Assembly (NCBI RefSeq): GCF_910592395.1
Contig: NC_088314.1
Location: 8,558,001 to 8,618,000 of the forward strand
DNA length: 60,000 nucleotides
Direction: 5' to 3'
From: Lineus longissimus
Taxonomy: Eukaryota > Nemertea > Pilidiophora > Heteronemertea > Lineidae
The notes below the pieces were generated by a model. That model was not told where the DNA came from. It ran no database searches and saw only the letters and a list, made by a program, of their open reading frames with translations. Below are positions 39,448 through 50,273 of the stretch, piece after piece (the stretch's first letter is position 1; every line of letters begins with the position of its first letter). The translations under genes were made by a program, and so were the position numbers.

Positions 39448-40273
39448 TCTGTATTCAATAGTAAAATTGTACTAGATTATTTGGTACTAAACAAATACAT
39501 ATATGTATAGATCTACAGATTGATTTTTTTCAAGGTGGAGTTTGAAGCTAGACATTAGTTGTCAATATATACCCCTAGCAACCACTGACAACATAACGTC
39601 ATTATATACCATGCGTTTTTGACTTATTTGGGGGTCAGGGAGATGAGATACAGCCAAAACAAAAGTGTTTTTTTTTAGAACATGTCTTCCCCCTTAAGTT
39701 GAGGTGAAATTACTGTGAATAACAACCATGTTGAAGTTTGCTCGACCTTTATAGAATGATGTATTTCAACTTCTTCCTATTGATTAATTCAAGAAAAAAC
39801 ACCATTGTATCAATTGGTGATGTTATCAATTGATATCTGGGCCTTTTCAGAAATTCATTGTAGATATAACAATAAATTCAATTGCATTATTTTCAAATGA
39901 GATGTTCATTCTACTTATTAAAGTACTGATCACAGAATCCGATGAGCTAACTACCATGGTGCACGTTTTTATCTTAAGCATCCAGACACATTCGTCAGGG
40001 ATACTATCCTTCTCAATCGCAATGTGTGTACTACTTTCAAGAGCTGAGCTGACGTGATGATGTCGTCATAACACTTCTTTATTGAACGAGTGCGCCCTGA
40101 CTCCGAAGGAAACAACGACGCTTGACTTTCTGCTACTTACGAAATTAAGGGGCGTCCACTGGCCACACATTGGCTCCATAGACGAACGTCGTCGACTGCT
40201 TACCGCGGTGGAACCACGAGTGAAAATGTGGGGCATGCCCTCAGGCTCGAAAGATTAGCAATCTGAGACTGGC

Positions 40274-40729
40274 TCATCGACAGGTGGCTAAAAATTTGCT
40301 AAAGAACAATGAGCATCTCGACTCGACTTCGTAATGCGCAACATCATCGAGCGCTGACACTTTTGCACCAAGCTGTCCAACATCGTTTAGCAATATTGAA
40401 TGCTTGGTTAATCCAGCAAGCCGTGTTGTTTGCCTCCGGTGTCTTTCTTTCTCTAATTTGTGATATCCGTTACCGCTACCTAAATCAAACGAGTTCCACT
40501 TTAGTGAGTTGTCTTTGAGTCGTAGTTTTTGATAGAACTTGGCTATTAAAGAAGCGTTGGTTTGAACGTCGTGAAGCAAAAATCATGAATTATATTCGTC
40601 ATCGGTCAAAAGATACGTCAAGTGTCCGGTTTGCGATTTGAGCTGGATAACAAAATTGCCTATCGTCTGGGCGAAGGAGATATCGGCACCGTCCTGGAAT
40701 ACCTCGATGAGGTACTTCATGATAGTCAT
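40274..40729 (-). pseudogene. Antisense open-frame relic in the spacer, unit A
   Basis: The minus strand reads protein-like for 152 codons from an ATG at 40729, interrupted by one in-frame TGA after D-D-E-Y-N-S, and ends at a TGA at 40274. An AATAAA lies 191 bp further on (40083-40078). The same frame occurs in unit C with the same TGA; in unit B a 5-bp insertion shifts it. I do not recognise the product. It may be a relic of a captured gene or a chance open frame kept by recent duplication. Confidence 0.3.
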
Positions 40730-40983
40730 GACGTTTCCGAACTAGTCCACTGACACGACGACCCAAGAATCAAACGAATGGGATCGAGTGACGTCACTTT
40801 CGACCAATGACCAATATTTACGTGGAATTGATGTTGTCATAAGATGACTGTAATTCTAACTCTGAAAAGCAGCATCGTAGAGTGGAATTTACTACCCAGC
40901 AACGTCAGCGACGCAGAGAACAAACAAAGATGCCGTAACTTGCTAGACATAAGATGTCGCTGTACCCGTCCGTGTGAGCTCGG

Positions 40984-40990
40984 TATAAAG
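40984..40990 (+). promoter_or_regulatory. TATA-like box, copy A
   Basis: TATAAAG lies 127 bp upstream of the ATG at 41111 within sequence shared by all three units. The position would allow a short 5' leader. The transcription start is not known. Confidence 0.4.
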
Positions 40991-41110
40991 AAAGAGCAAG
41001 ACTTGAGGGTCAAGGTGTGATTTGCCCCTTGTCCTAATTTATGAAAGCGGTTTATGAATATCTAAGCAGGTTGTTGCAAGCATTCAATCTGTAGGAAAGA
41101 CAAATGAAAG

Positions 41111-41413
41111 ATGGAAGAGGTCTACTCTATAGTGCTTGTGTTGTTACCTGCGTCTTTCTTTACGTCAACTACTGGCTTCTCGGCATTGTTCAAGACGAAT
41201 CGACCAGACGTCTCTATTGTTTTACCCGACGAAAATCTTCCGGAGGTTGATTCCATTCTCGAATGTTCTTCGCACTGTAACAGCGATCCAAAGTGTCTGA
41301 CGTTTAATTTCGACAGGAAAAAGAATTTTTGCCAGATCAGCCGATTGAAAGCTGGTATTTTACTCTTGGGGACTGCAGTGGGAAGTTTGATGTACTCTCG
41401 GGCATCGAAACAG
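41111..41413 (+). CDS. PAN-family gene, tandem copy A, exon 1
   Basis: A 303-bp exon encodes 101 residues: a signal peptide (about 1-24, hydrophobic S-I-V-L-V-L-L), then a PAN/apple-like core with Cys 52, 56, 62 and 74 and the P-K-C-x-T-F-N-F motif. It ends in phase 0 at a strong donor, CAG|GTATGT. The ATG has A at -3 and G at +4. An out-of-frame ATG lies 7 nt upstream in a poor context in all three tandem copies, so initiation at 41111 is preferred. If the intron were retained, the frame would continue for 62 codons with a His/Arg-rich tail. Inferred to be secreted. Confidence 0.75.
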
Positions 41414-43199
41414 GTATGTTTGCAGTTGCATGCATTGAAATCTTACCGGAGTCATCTCTGCCTGTGTATTGTGACAGAGTCAGGCAAGGAACACCACCAC
41501 CGCCGCCGCCATACGAAAATGCGAGGAAGTAAGGACGTCTGGCCGATGCCATCACGTCATGCACTCACGTTTGCGTTTCAGAGATTTTCGAAAACTCCCT
41601 AGTGTAGTTCTACATCCGGCTGCAGATTCGACGTGATTTTGGCCCAGTGTGTTGAATCCGTTGAATTCTCTGTTTCGACGTGGCCTGCAAAAGTGCCGAA
41701 AGGCTAGGCTTGGAGACGAAATGATGTGTATTAGCCCTCTGCGTCTAGACCAACGTTACGCACCCGAATCAACGGGCGTATCAGGGTCCGGTTCCAATGG
41801 ACTATATTCACGACAATCTCCCTCCTACGTCGTTGTGATTGGATGATGAAGTCACCTGACACGAGAAAAACTATAGGGCTGGCAGATATTTGGAATACAT
41901 GTAGGTCATGATTGCACGTACACATCACACAAAACAGTCGGGCACTCTGTCAGTCTCCTCAATCTGATTTGCTAGAAATCCTTAGGAATTAAATTAAAAT
42001 TTTAGGTATTCGGACTAGAAAATATTAAGGCCATGCCGTCACTACCACTATGGTCGCCGCATACCAAATTATTAGTGCAACCAGAGTCTTTAAAATAAGT
42101 AAATAATTTGAAAGACACTGTTGCAACTTATTGCATCTCGGGCTGATAGGCTGAAATTCGGATTATGTCCTGACTAAATGATTTCCAGTCACATATTATG
42201 AAGAGGTCGGGCTCTCCGGCAATTCATTCGATTTGCTGAATTCCAGGTTATGGGCGTGTCGCAAACAATATGGTCGCCGCATAGCAAGTGTTTCGGTGCA
42301 ACTGAATACATTTTAGCCAATTGAGTTGCACGATTCGCTTGGTGTGCAGCTGCCAGTTGCGATGGATCGCAGCCAGTTGCAAAAAGTTAGCAACAAGTAC
42401 ATTGCTGTACATTCCATCTGTACATTCCATCTGTACATTCCATCTGCACATTCCGTCTGTAAATTTCAACTGTACATTTCATCTGTACATTTCATCAGTA
42501 CCTCTCATTACGTCTATAGCCTATCAGTACCTGGGTTTCGAAGAATTGCTCCGAATGAAATTTGGTTGCGACATTTATCTTGCCATGCCAACCGGGAGTT
42601 TTTCCGAAGCCCTCAACACAAAAGCCCTCGGAATCACTAACGCCAACGCCAACTTTTTTGTATCTCATTGTCACGGTGGTGGCATGGTTCACATTGCTAG
42701 CCACGGGCCACTACAAATTCGCCGGTATATTTTGTCAAAGTGTTCTTAAAGCAGCCTAAGGCACTCCTCTCAGTTCCCTTCGCCCCTCAATTTCACCAGC
42801 AACAGAGGAGTCCGGCGAGTTGATGTTGGCTTTGGTGACGCCGTATTCACCAATATGAGCACAGGCACGAGGAAATAAGAGCTCAACATCCCTAATCGAC
42901 TGACAACCACCCCCTTCTGAGCTCTTCACGTGCCTGTGGTAGGTGTGACGTAATTGAGTGGTATTCACATGAAGGGTCACTTTGAGTGTTTGGTTCACAC
43001 CTCATTAACCACTTCAATTTGACCTTTGATCTTTATTGTCCCATTTTTCCATGGTATTTTTCACAGTTTTTAAAAGTTGGCTTACCAGGAAAAAGTCAGA
43101 CAATGTCGGACTTTTTTGAGAACAATTAGGAAAAACCTGAGAAACCGTTAAGAAGTCGGAAAAAAACATCCTGCTAGTGATTGCTCGATTTCCTTTCAG
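41414..43199 (+). other. Intron of tandem copy A
   Basis: A phase-0 intron of 1786 bp. It carries two copies of the dispersed repeat (about 41936-42075 and 42143-42362), a 12-bp minisatellite of TGTACATTCCAT type (about 42404-42500, one unit more than in B and C), and an open frame at about 42520-42749 that is conserved in all units. Just before the acceptor is a small AAAAAGTC/GACTTTTT hairpin. Confidence 0.65.
42404..42500. repeat. 12-bp minisatellite in the copy A intron
   Basis: Units of the type TGTACATTCCATC, with CATTTCATC variants, repeat about seven to eight times. The same tract occurs at about 47659-47745 and 53714-53795 with one unit fewer, so copy number has changed since duplication. 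Confidence 0.7.
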
Positions 43200-43673
43200 G
43201 TTCAATTATCCTATTATGAAAGAAGCGTGCTGGAAATGAAGCCTGTCGTAAAATACAACTTAGATATATACTATCACAGGAAAAATGATACCATTATCAT
43301 AAGCAGTTTCGAAGAGGTTAAAAACACCATCAAAACAAAATATCACATGTACAAATTCCGGCAGAGTTTAGGGATATTGTACCCAGGAAAACGTTTTGAA
43401 TGCGACGGACAAGTAGTAGTGCATGGGGAATATGATGACACCTTGATAGTTTCATATAAAAGGAAAATATACCTTTTTTGCCTGAGTGGAATTTCAGCAG
43501 AGAGGGTGCACCAAATTTTCCTAAAAAGAGCGTCATTTGCGTGCGCCAGTAAATCATCCTATGTTTTGGATGGAAATAGGGTATTTCGTCATTGCAGTAA
43601 ATCCCATGGTACTTCTATGGGCGAGATTTACAAATGGTTGACGGAAATCAACGTTTGGGACCTGGATTTGTAG
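43200..43673 (+). CDS. PAN-family gene, tandem copy A, exon 2 with internal deletion
   Basis: The exon starts in phase 0 after TTTCCTTTCAG and encodes 157 residues and a stop. Residues follow copy C closely up to M-G-E-I (residue 244 of the C protein), then jump directly to Y-K-W-L-T-E-I-N-V-W-D-L at the C-terminus. The 501 bp missing relative to copy C encode 167 residues, including the V-I-T-D-I-L and P-G-R-H-N-F-I blocks. The frame is kept exactly. One further codon is missing near the stop. The predicted product is 258 residues, PAN domain plus a shortened C-terminal domain. It may be a functional short form or an early pseudogene. An AATAAA at 44052 is a candidate polyadenylation signal. 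Confidence 0.65.
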   Translation, partial: VQLSYYERSVLEMKPVVKYNLDIYYHRKNDTIIISSFEEVKNTIKTKYHMYKFRQSLGILYPGKRFECDGQVVVHGEYDDTLIVSYKRKIYLFCLSGISAERVHQIFLKRASFACASKSSYVLDGNRVFRHCSKSHGTSMGEIYKWLTEINVWDLDL

Positions 43674-44051
43674 GTCAAACATTCACAACGTCGGCGGACA
43701 TTTCCATGTCACCTGCTGGATATTTTTTCTGACGAGACGAAACCGCCATGAGGTTGGAGGGTACAAGCTGTCGATTAGAAGGAGCATCTTTTTTATCTTT
43801 AGGTATCTATTATTGGACTTGTATATATTGAAAGAAATACGTTCGGGTATAACCTAAGACAAAACCCGAAAAGATCATTGATTTTTTAGATTCGAAAATT
43901 AGTCATTTTATGGTTCAGCTGGCAGTTTATCAGTCGACGTGTTTCGCACTGAAATCAGCAGAATGTTTCTGAAATCCTGAATTTTCACAAAAATCGGCCC
44001 ATTTTACTTGAAATCTAAAGGTGGTGGTGACCTCACTGACATTTACTTGTT

Positions 44052-44057
44052 AATAAA
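44052..44057 (+). terminator. Candidate polyadenylation signal, copy A
   Basis: AATAAA lies 379 bp after the stop codon, at the same relative place in all three tandem units. Confidence 0.4.
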
Positions 44058-44386
44058 ATTGCGTCCAAAGTAAGACTTTGTGATGCACCAACGCGGCAAA
44101 TGAAGAGTTTGTTTGCGGTGAGACTTTTAACCAGCCGACTACACGAACTCCATCTTTTCATCACCCTGATCGATTGCGAGGGCATGGTAAGGTGAATCTC
44201 TCAGAGAAATAAATTCCATAAAGCTATAACGAGGTCAGGGATCGAGGTAAAATGCAGCCCAGAACGAGATCGTTTTTTTAAAACACGTCTTCCCACTTGT
44301 TATTCAACCTCAGTGACATTGGTTACTAAACTCACAGATAGTAATAATCCAACTGATGACGGTTGAGCGTATAAAAGTGGTGTAAC

Positions 44387-44743
44387 ATGGTCATTTTGTC
44401 TAACCATAGTCTTTGTGATACACCAACAGAACTCCAAAGAAACATGGATGCATTATGTTGTGGTCTGAGAGTGTGGCTGGTCAGCAAGGACATGCCATTA
44501 CATCTACTCGGGTGCAGAAGTATCCCAAACTATGCCTGTGACAACAAAACTGATGCAGGTGATGCTTTGCAAAAAACTGAAAGCAAAAAGGTATTGATCT
44601 CAGCTATATGTGGCAGAAATATGGTAAATATCAGATCAATGCTATGGGAGTACTTCAATATCAAAAGTATGCTTTTTTTGTACCACCCAGTACACATAAT
44701 GGAAAAAAGACCGTATTTTTATTCAATAGTAAAATTGTACTAG
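44387..44743 (+). other. Open frame in the 3' part of unit A, probably not coding
   Basis: A 118-codon frame has counterparts at 50422-50778 and at 56449 in the other units. In the third, a run of A is one base shorter and shifts the frame, ending it after 69 codons. It has no signal peptide or known domain. Its conservation is explained by the recent duplication, so I do not call it a gene. Confidence 0.25.
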
Positions 44744-45522
44744 ATTATTTTATCCTAAATATACCTTCGGGTTGATTTTTTTCAAGGTGGAGTCTGAAGG
44801 TAGACATGAGTTGTCAATACATATCCCTAGCAACCACTGACAACTTAACATCATTATATACCATGCGTTTTGGACTTATTTGAGGGTCAGGGAGATGAGA
44901 TACAGCCAAAACAAAAGTGGTTTTTAGAACATGTCTTCCCCCTTTAAGTTGAGGTGAAATTACTGTGAATAACAACCATGTTGAAGTTTGCTCGACCTTT
45001 ATAGAATGATGTATTTCAACTTCTTCCTATTGATTAATTCAAGAAAAAACACAATTGTATCAATTGGTGATGTTATCAATTGATATCAGCCCTTTTCAGA
45101 AATTTATTGTAGATATAACAATAAATTCAATTGCATTATTTTCAAATGAGATGTTCATTCTGCTTATTAAAGTACTGATCACAGAATCCGATGAGCCAGC
45201 TACCATGGTGCACGTTTTTATCTCAAGCATCCAGACACATTCGTCAGGGATACTATCCTTCTCAATCGCAATGTGTGTACTACTTCCAAGAGCTGAGCTG
45301 ACGTGATGATGTCGTCATAACACTTCTTTACTGAACGAGTGCGCCCTGACTCCGTAGGAAACAACGACGCTTGACTTTGTGCTACTTACGAAATTAAGGG
45401 GCGTCCATTGGCCAAACATTGGCTCCATAGGCGAACGTCGTCGACTGCTTACTGCGGTGGAACCACGAGTGAAAATGTGGGGCATGCCCTCAGGCTCGAA
45501 AGATTAGCAATCCGAGACTGGC

Positions 45523-45982
45523 TCATCGACAGGTGACTAAAAATTTGCTAAAGAACAGTCAGCATCGCGACTCGACTTCGTAATGCGCAACATCATCGAG
45601 CGCTGACACTTTTGCACCAAGCTGTCCAACATCGTTTAGCAATATTGAATGCTTGGTTAATCCAGCAAGCCGTGTTGTTTGCCTCCGGTGTCTTTCTTTC
45701 TCTAATTTGTTATATTAGTACCGCTACCTAAATCAAACGAGTTCCACTTTAGTGAGTTGTCTTTGAGTCGTAGTTATTGATAGAACTTGGCTATTAAAGA
45801 AGCGTTGATTTGAACGTCGTGAAGCGAAAATCATGAATTATATTGATTTCGTCATTGGTCAAAAGATACGTCAAGTGTCCGGTTTGCGATTTGAGCTGGA
45901 TAACAAAATTGCCTATCGTCTGGGCTAAGGAGATATCGGCACCGTCCTGGAATACCTCGATGAGGTACTTCATGATAGTCAT
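45523..45982 (-). pseudogene. Antisense open-frame relic in the spacer, unit B
   Basis: The counterpart of the relic at 40274-40729. The first part (M-T-I-M-K-Y-L-I-E-V) is intact, but a 5-bp insertion near 45849 shifts the frame, so the two parts are no longer in phase. Product not recognised. Confidence 0.3.
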
Positions 45983-46236
45983 GACGTTTCCGAACTAGTC
46001 CGTTGACACGACGACCCAAGGATCAAACGAATGGGATCGAGTGACGTCACTTTCGACCAATGACCAATATTTACGTGGAATTGATGTTGTGATAAGATGA
46101 CTGTAATTCTAACTCTGAAAAGCAGCATCGTAGAGTGGAATTTACTACCTAGCAACGTCAGCGACGCAGAGAACAAACAAAGATGCCGTAACTTGCTAGA
46201 CATAAGATGTCGCTGTACCCGTCCGTGTGAGCTCGG

Positions 46237-46243
46237 TATAAAG
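46237..46243 (+). promoter_or_regulatory. TATA-like box, copy B
   Basis: TATAAAG lies 128 bp upstream of the ATG at 46365, as in copy A. A second TATAAAAG-like sequence near 46292 occurs only in this copy. Confidence 0.35.
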
Positions 46244-46364
46244 AAAAGGCAAGACTTGAGGGTCCAGGTGTAATTTGCCCCTTGTCCTAATTTATAAAAG
46301 CGGTTTATGAATATCTAAAGCAGGTTGTTGCAAGCATTCAATCTGTAGGAAAGACAAATGAAAG

Positions 46365-46667
46365 ATGGAAGAGGTCTACTCTATAGTGCTTGTGTTGTTA
46401 CCTGCGCCTTTCTTTACGTCAACTACTGGCTTCTCGGCATTGTTCAAGACGAATCGACCAGACGTCTCTATTGTTTTACCCGACGAAAATCTTCCAAGGG
46501 TTGATTCCATTCTCGAATGTTCTTCGCACTGTAACAGCGATCCAAAGTGTCTGACGTTTAATTTCGACAGGAAAAAGAATTTTTGCCAGATCAGCCGATT
46601 GAAAGCTGGTATTTTACTCTTGGGGACTGCAGTGGGAAGTTTGATGTACTCTCGGGCATCGAAACAG
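46365..46667 (+). pseudogene. PAN-family gene, tandem copy B, exon 1 with lost splice donor
   Basis: The 303-bp exon is almost identical to that of copy A: signal peptide, then Cys 52, 56, 62 and 74 of the PAN-like core. The E before V-D-S-I-L-E-C is replaced by R. The base after CAG is changed so that the donor reads ATATGT instead of GTATGT. With an ordinary TTTCAG acceptor this would not be expected to splice at the normal place. Read-through would give a 163-residue secreted PAN protein with an unrelated tail, ending at 46856. I call it a likely pseudogene because exon 2 is also damaged, but a PAN-only product remains possible. Confidence 0.65.
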
Positions 46668-48438
46668 ATATGTTTGCAGTTGCATGCATTGGAATCTTAC
46701 CGGAGTCATCTCTGCCTGTGTATTGTGACAGAGTCAGGCAAGGAACACCACCTCCGCCGCCGCCTTACGAAAATGCGAGGAAGTAAGGAGGTCTGGCCGA
46801 TGCCATCACATCATGCATTCACGTTGGCGTTCCAGAGATTTGCGAAAACTCCCTAGTGTAGTTCTACATCCGGCTGCAGAATCGACGTGATTTTGGCCCA
46901 GTGTGTTGAATCCGTTGAATTCTCTGTTTCGACGTGGCCTGCAAAAGTGCCGAAAGGCTAGGCTTGGAGACGAAATGATGTGTATTAGCCCTCTGCGTCT
47001 AGACCAACGTTACGCACCCGAATCAACGGGCGTATCAGGGTCCGGTTCCAATGGACTATATTCCCGACAATCTCCCTCCTACGTCGTTGTGATTGGATGA
47101 TGAAGTCACATGACACGAGAAAAACTATAGGGCTGGCAGATATTTGGAATACATGTAGGTCATGATTGCACGTACACATCACACAAAACAGTCGGGCACT
47201 CTGTCAGTCTCCTCAATCTGATTTGCTAGAAATCCTTAGGAATTAAATTAAAATTTTAGGTATTCGGAATAGAAAATATTAAGGCCATGCCGTCACTACC
47301 ACTATGGTCGCCGCATACCAAATTATTAGTGCAACCAGAGTCTTTAAAATAAATAAATAATTTGAAAGACTCTGTTGCAACTCATTGCATCTCGGGCTGA
47401 TAGGCTGAAATTCGGAATATGTCCTGACTAAATGATTTCCAGTCACATATTATGAAGAGGTCGGGCACTCCGGCAATTCATTCGATTTGCTGAATTCCAG
47501 GTTATGGGCGTGTCACAAAAAATACGGTCGCCGCATAGCAAGTGATTCGGTGCAACTGAATACATTTTAGCCAATTGAGTTGCACGATTCGCTTGGTGAG
47601 CAGCTGCCAGTTGCGATGGATCGCAGCCAGTTGCAAAAAGTTAGCAACAAGTACATTGCTGTACATTCCATCTGTACATTCCATCTGCACATTCCGTCTG
47701 TAAATTTCAACTGTACATTTCATCTGTACATTTCATCAGTACCTCTCATTACGTCTATAGCCTATCAGTACCTGGGTTTCGAAGAATTGCTCCGAATGAA
47801 ATTTGGTTGCGACATTTATCTTGCCATGCCAACCGGGAGTTTTTCCGAAGCCCTCAACACAAAAGCCCTCGGAATCACTAACGCCAACGCCAACTTTTTT
47901 GTATCTCATTGTCACGGTGGAGACATGGTTCACATTGCTGGCCACGGGCCACTACAAATTCGCCGGTATATTTTGTCAAAGTGTTCTTAAAGCAGCCTAA
48001 GGCACTCCTCTCAGTTCCCTTCGCCCCTCAATTTCACCAGCCACAGAGGAGTCCGGCGAGTCGATGTTGGCTTTGGTGACGCCGTATTCACCAATATGAG
48101 CACAGGCACGAGGAAATAAGAGCTCAACATCCCCAAATCGACTGACAACCACCCCTTCTGAGCTCTTCACGTGCCTGTGGTAGGTGTGACATAATTGAGT
48201 GGTATTCACATGAAGGGTCACTTTGAGTGTTTGGTTCACACCTCATTAACCCATTCAATTTGACATTTGATCTTTATTGTCCCATTTTTCCCTGGTATTT
48301 TTCACAGTTTTTAAAAGTTGACCTACCAGGAAAAAGTCGGGCAATGTCGGACTTTTTTGAGACAAATTTGGAAAAACCTGAGAAATAGTTAAGAAGTCGG
48401 AAAAACCTCCTGCTAGCGATTGCTCGATTTCCTTTCAG

Positions 48439-49371
48439 GTTCAATTATCCTATTATAAAAGAAGCGTGCTGGAAATGAAGCCGGCCGTAAAATACAACTT
48501 TGATATATACTACCACAGGAAAAATGATACCATTATCATAAGCCGTTTCGAAGAGGTTAAAAACACCATCAAAACGAAATATCACTTGTACAAATTCCGG
48601 CAGAGTTTAGGGATATTGTACCCAGGAAGACGTTTTGAATGCGACGGACAAGCAGTAGTGCATGGGGAATATGATGACACCTTGATAGTTTCATATAAAA
48701 GGAAAATGTACCTTTTTTGCCTGAGTGGAATTTCAGCAGAGAGAGTGCACCAAATCTTCCTAAACAGAGCATCATTTGCGTGCGCCAGTAAATCATCCTA
48801 TGTTTTGGACGGAAAGAGGGTATTTCATCATTGCAGTAAATCCCATGGTACTTCCATGGGCGAGATTTTCAGTGGCCATGTGGTGAAAAAAGTAATCAAG
48901 GGGAAGAAAAGGGAACGTCTTACTTTTGCCTTTAAAAACGTTTTACACCACTATTTCAGTAAAGATTCATGGATATTTGCTTCCAGTAGCCTGGGCGATT
49001 TCGTGACTTGTAATAAACTTCCTGAAGACGGCACTAAGGTGAGATTGTATGTTTATAACAGGAACACCAACAGCTTAGACCAGAAGGTTTTCCATCTTCC
49101 GAAATCGAAAAGTGTCATCACGGATATTTTATTAGATGAAACCCACAGCAGGTTAATATTCATCCTGGATGGGTCAAAAATGGTTAACATTGACTCAAAT
49201 AGAGTAAAGCAGAGCAAATACACGTATGACCTAGTTATCGATGAAAGTATGTTGAAGACAAGTTTTCCAGGTCGTCATAATTTCATTATGCGAAAAAATG
49301 GTCAACTCATGCAATATGAGGCTAATGTTTTGGAACGTGACTGTCCTACAGCACGAAAGAATTATTACTAG
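48439..49371 (+). pseudogene. PAN-family gene, tandem copy B, exon 2 with nonsense codon
   Basis: The exon follows a good TTTCCTTTCAG acceptor in phase 0 and is about 99% identical in protein to copy C. At the position of Tyr 412 of copy C the codon is TAG instead of TAC, so the last 15 residues, including the K-W-L-T-E-I-N-V-W tail kept in all other members, are lost. The old stop follows at 49414-49416. Together with the broken donor of exon 1 this supports recent inactivation, though a slightly shortened protein would still be made if splicing were rescued. Confidence 0.65.
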
Positions 49372-49794
49372 AAATGGTTGACGGAAATCAACGTTTGGGA
49401 CCTAAATGATTTGTAGGTCAAAACATTCACAACGTCGGCGGACATTTCCATGTCACCTGCTGGAAATCCTTTCTGACGAGACGAAACCGCCATGAGGTTG
49501 GAGGGCTCAAGCTGTCGATTAGAAGGAGCATCTTTTTTATCTTTAGGTATCTATTATTGGACTTGTATATATTGAAGGAAATGCGTTGGGCTATAACCTA
49601 AGACAAAACCCGAAAAATCATTGATTTTTTAGATTCGAAAATTAGTCATTTTATGGTTCAGCTGGCAGTTTATCAGTCGACGTGTTTCGCACTGAAATCA
49701 GCAGAATGTTTCTGAAATCCTGAATTTTCACAAAAATTGGCCCATTTTACTTGAAATCTAAAGGTGGTGGTGACCTCACTGACATTTACTTGTT

Positions 49795-49800
49795 AATAAA
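49795..49800 (+). terminator. Candidate polyadenylation signal, copy B
   Basis: AATAAA lies 379 bp after the ancestral stop at 49416, matching copies A and C. Confidence 0.4.
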
Positions 49801-50027
49801 ATTGCGTCCAAAGTAAGACTTTGTGATGCACCAACGCGGCAAATGAAGAGTTTGTTTGCGGTGAGACTATTAACCAGCCGACTACACGAACTCCATCTTT
49901 TCATCACCCTGCATCGAGGCTTCATCTGGAAGGCATTTTGCTTTTACGCTGTGATTGAAAATCGATTGCGTGGGCATGGTAAGGTGAATCTCTCAGAGAA
50001 ATAAATTCCATAAAGCTATAACGAGGT

Positions 50028-50273
50028 ACCGCCTCCACGCCCTGGAGGCTCCACTGCAGAGCGTTTGGTGTAGACAAAAAGGTCACTTGACCTTGAAAGA
50101 TTAAAAAAACTAAGATAGAAAATTAGAATTAATCGTTAACCTTGTGTGAAGTCCATTCTGGAACGTGGGGAACGGTAATCAAGTGTTCATGCATGTGCCA
50201 ATAAGAAAGATATAAATAAATTTTTCTATTTTTCAAAAATCTAAAATGGCGTTTTTGAATCCTTTGAGGTCAG
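50028..50273 (+). repeat. Segment of about 245 bp present in units B and C, absent from A
   Basis: Units B and C have about 245 bp between two GAGGT sequences where unit A has only one GAGGT, so A most simply lost it by a microhomology deletion. The segment starts with a small GCCTCC/GGAGGC hairpin. The counterpart in unit C is at about 56051-56297. No gene is seen in it. Confidence 0.6.

Noticed and set aside
44387-44743. 118-codon frame repeated in the three units
   Set aside because: Conservation follows from recent duplication, and the third unit has a frameshift; no domain.
46365-49371. U12-type AT-AC intron in copy B
   Set aside because: The donor ATATGT lacks the U12 consensus beyond its first bases, and the acceptor is an ordinary TTTCAG.
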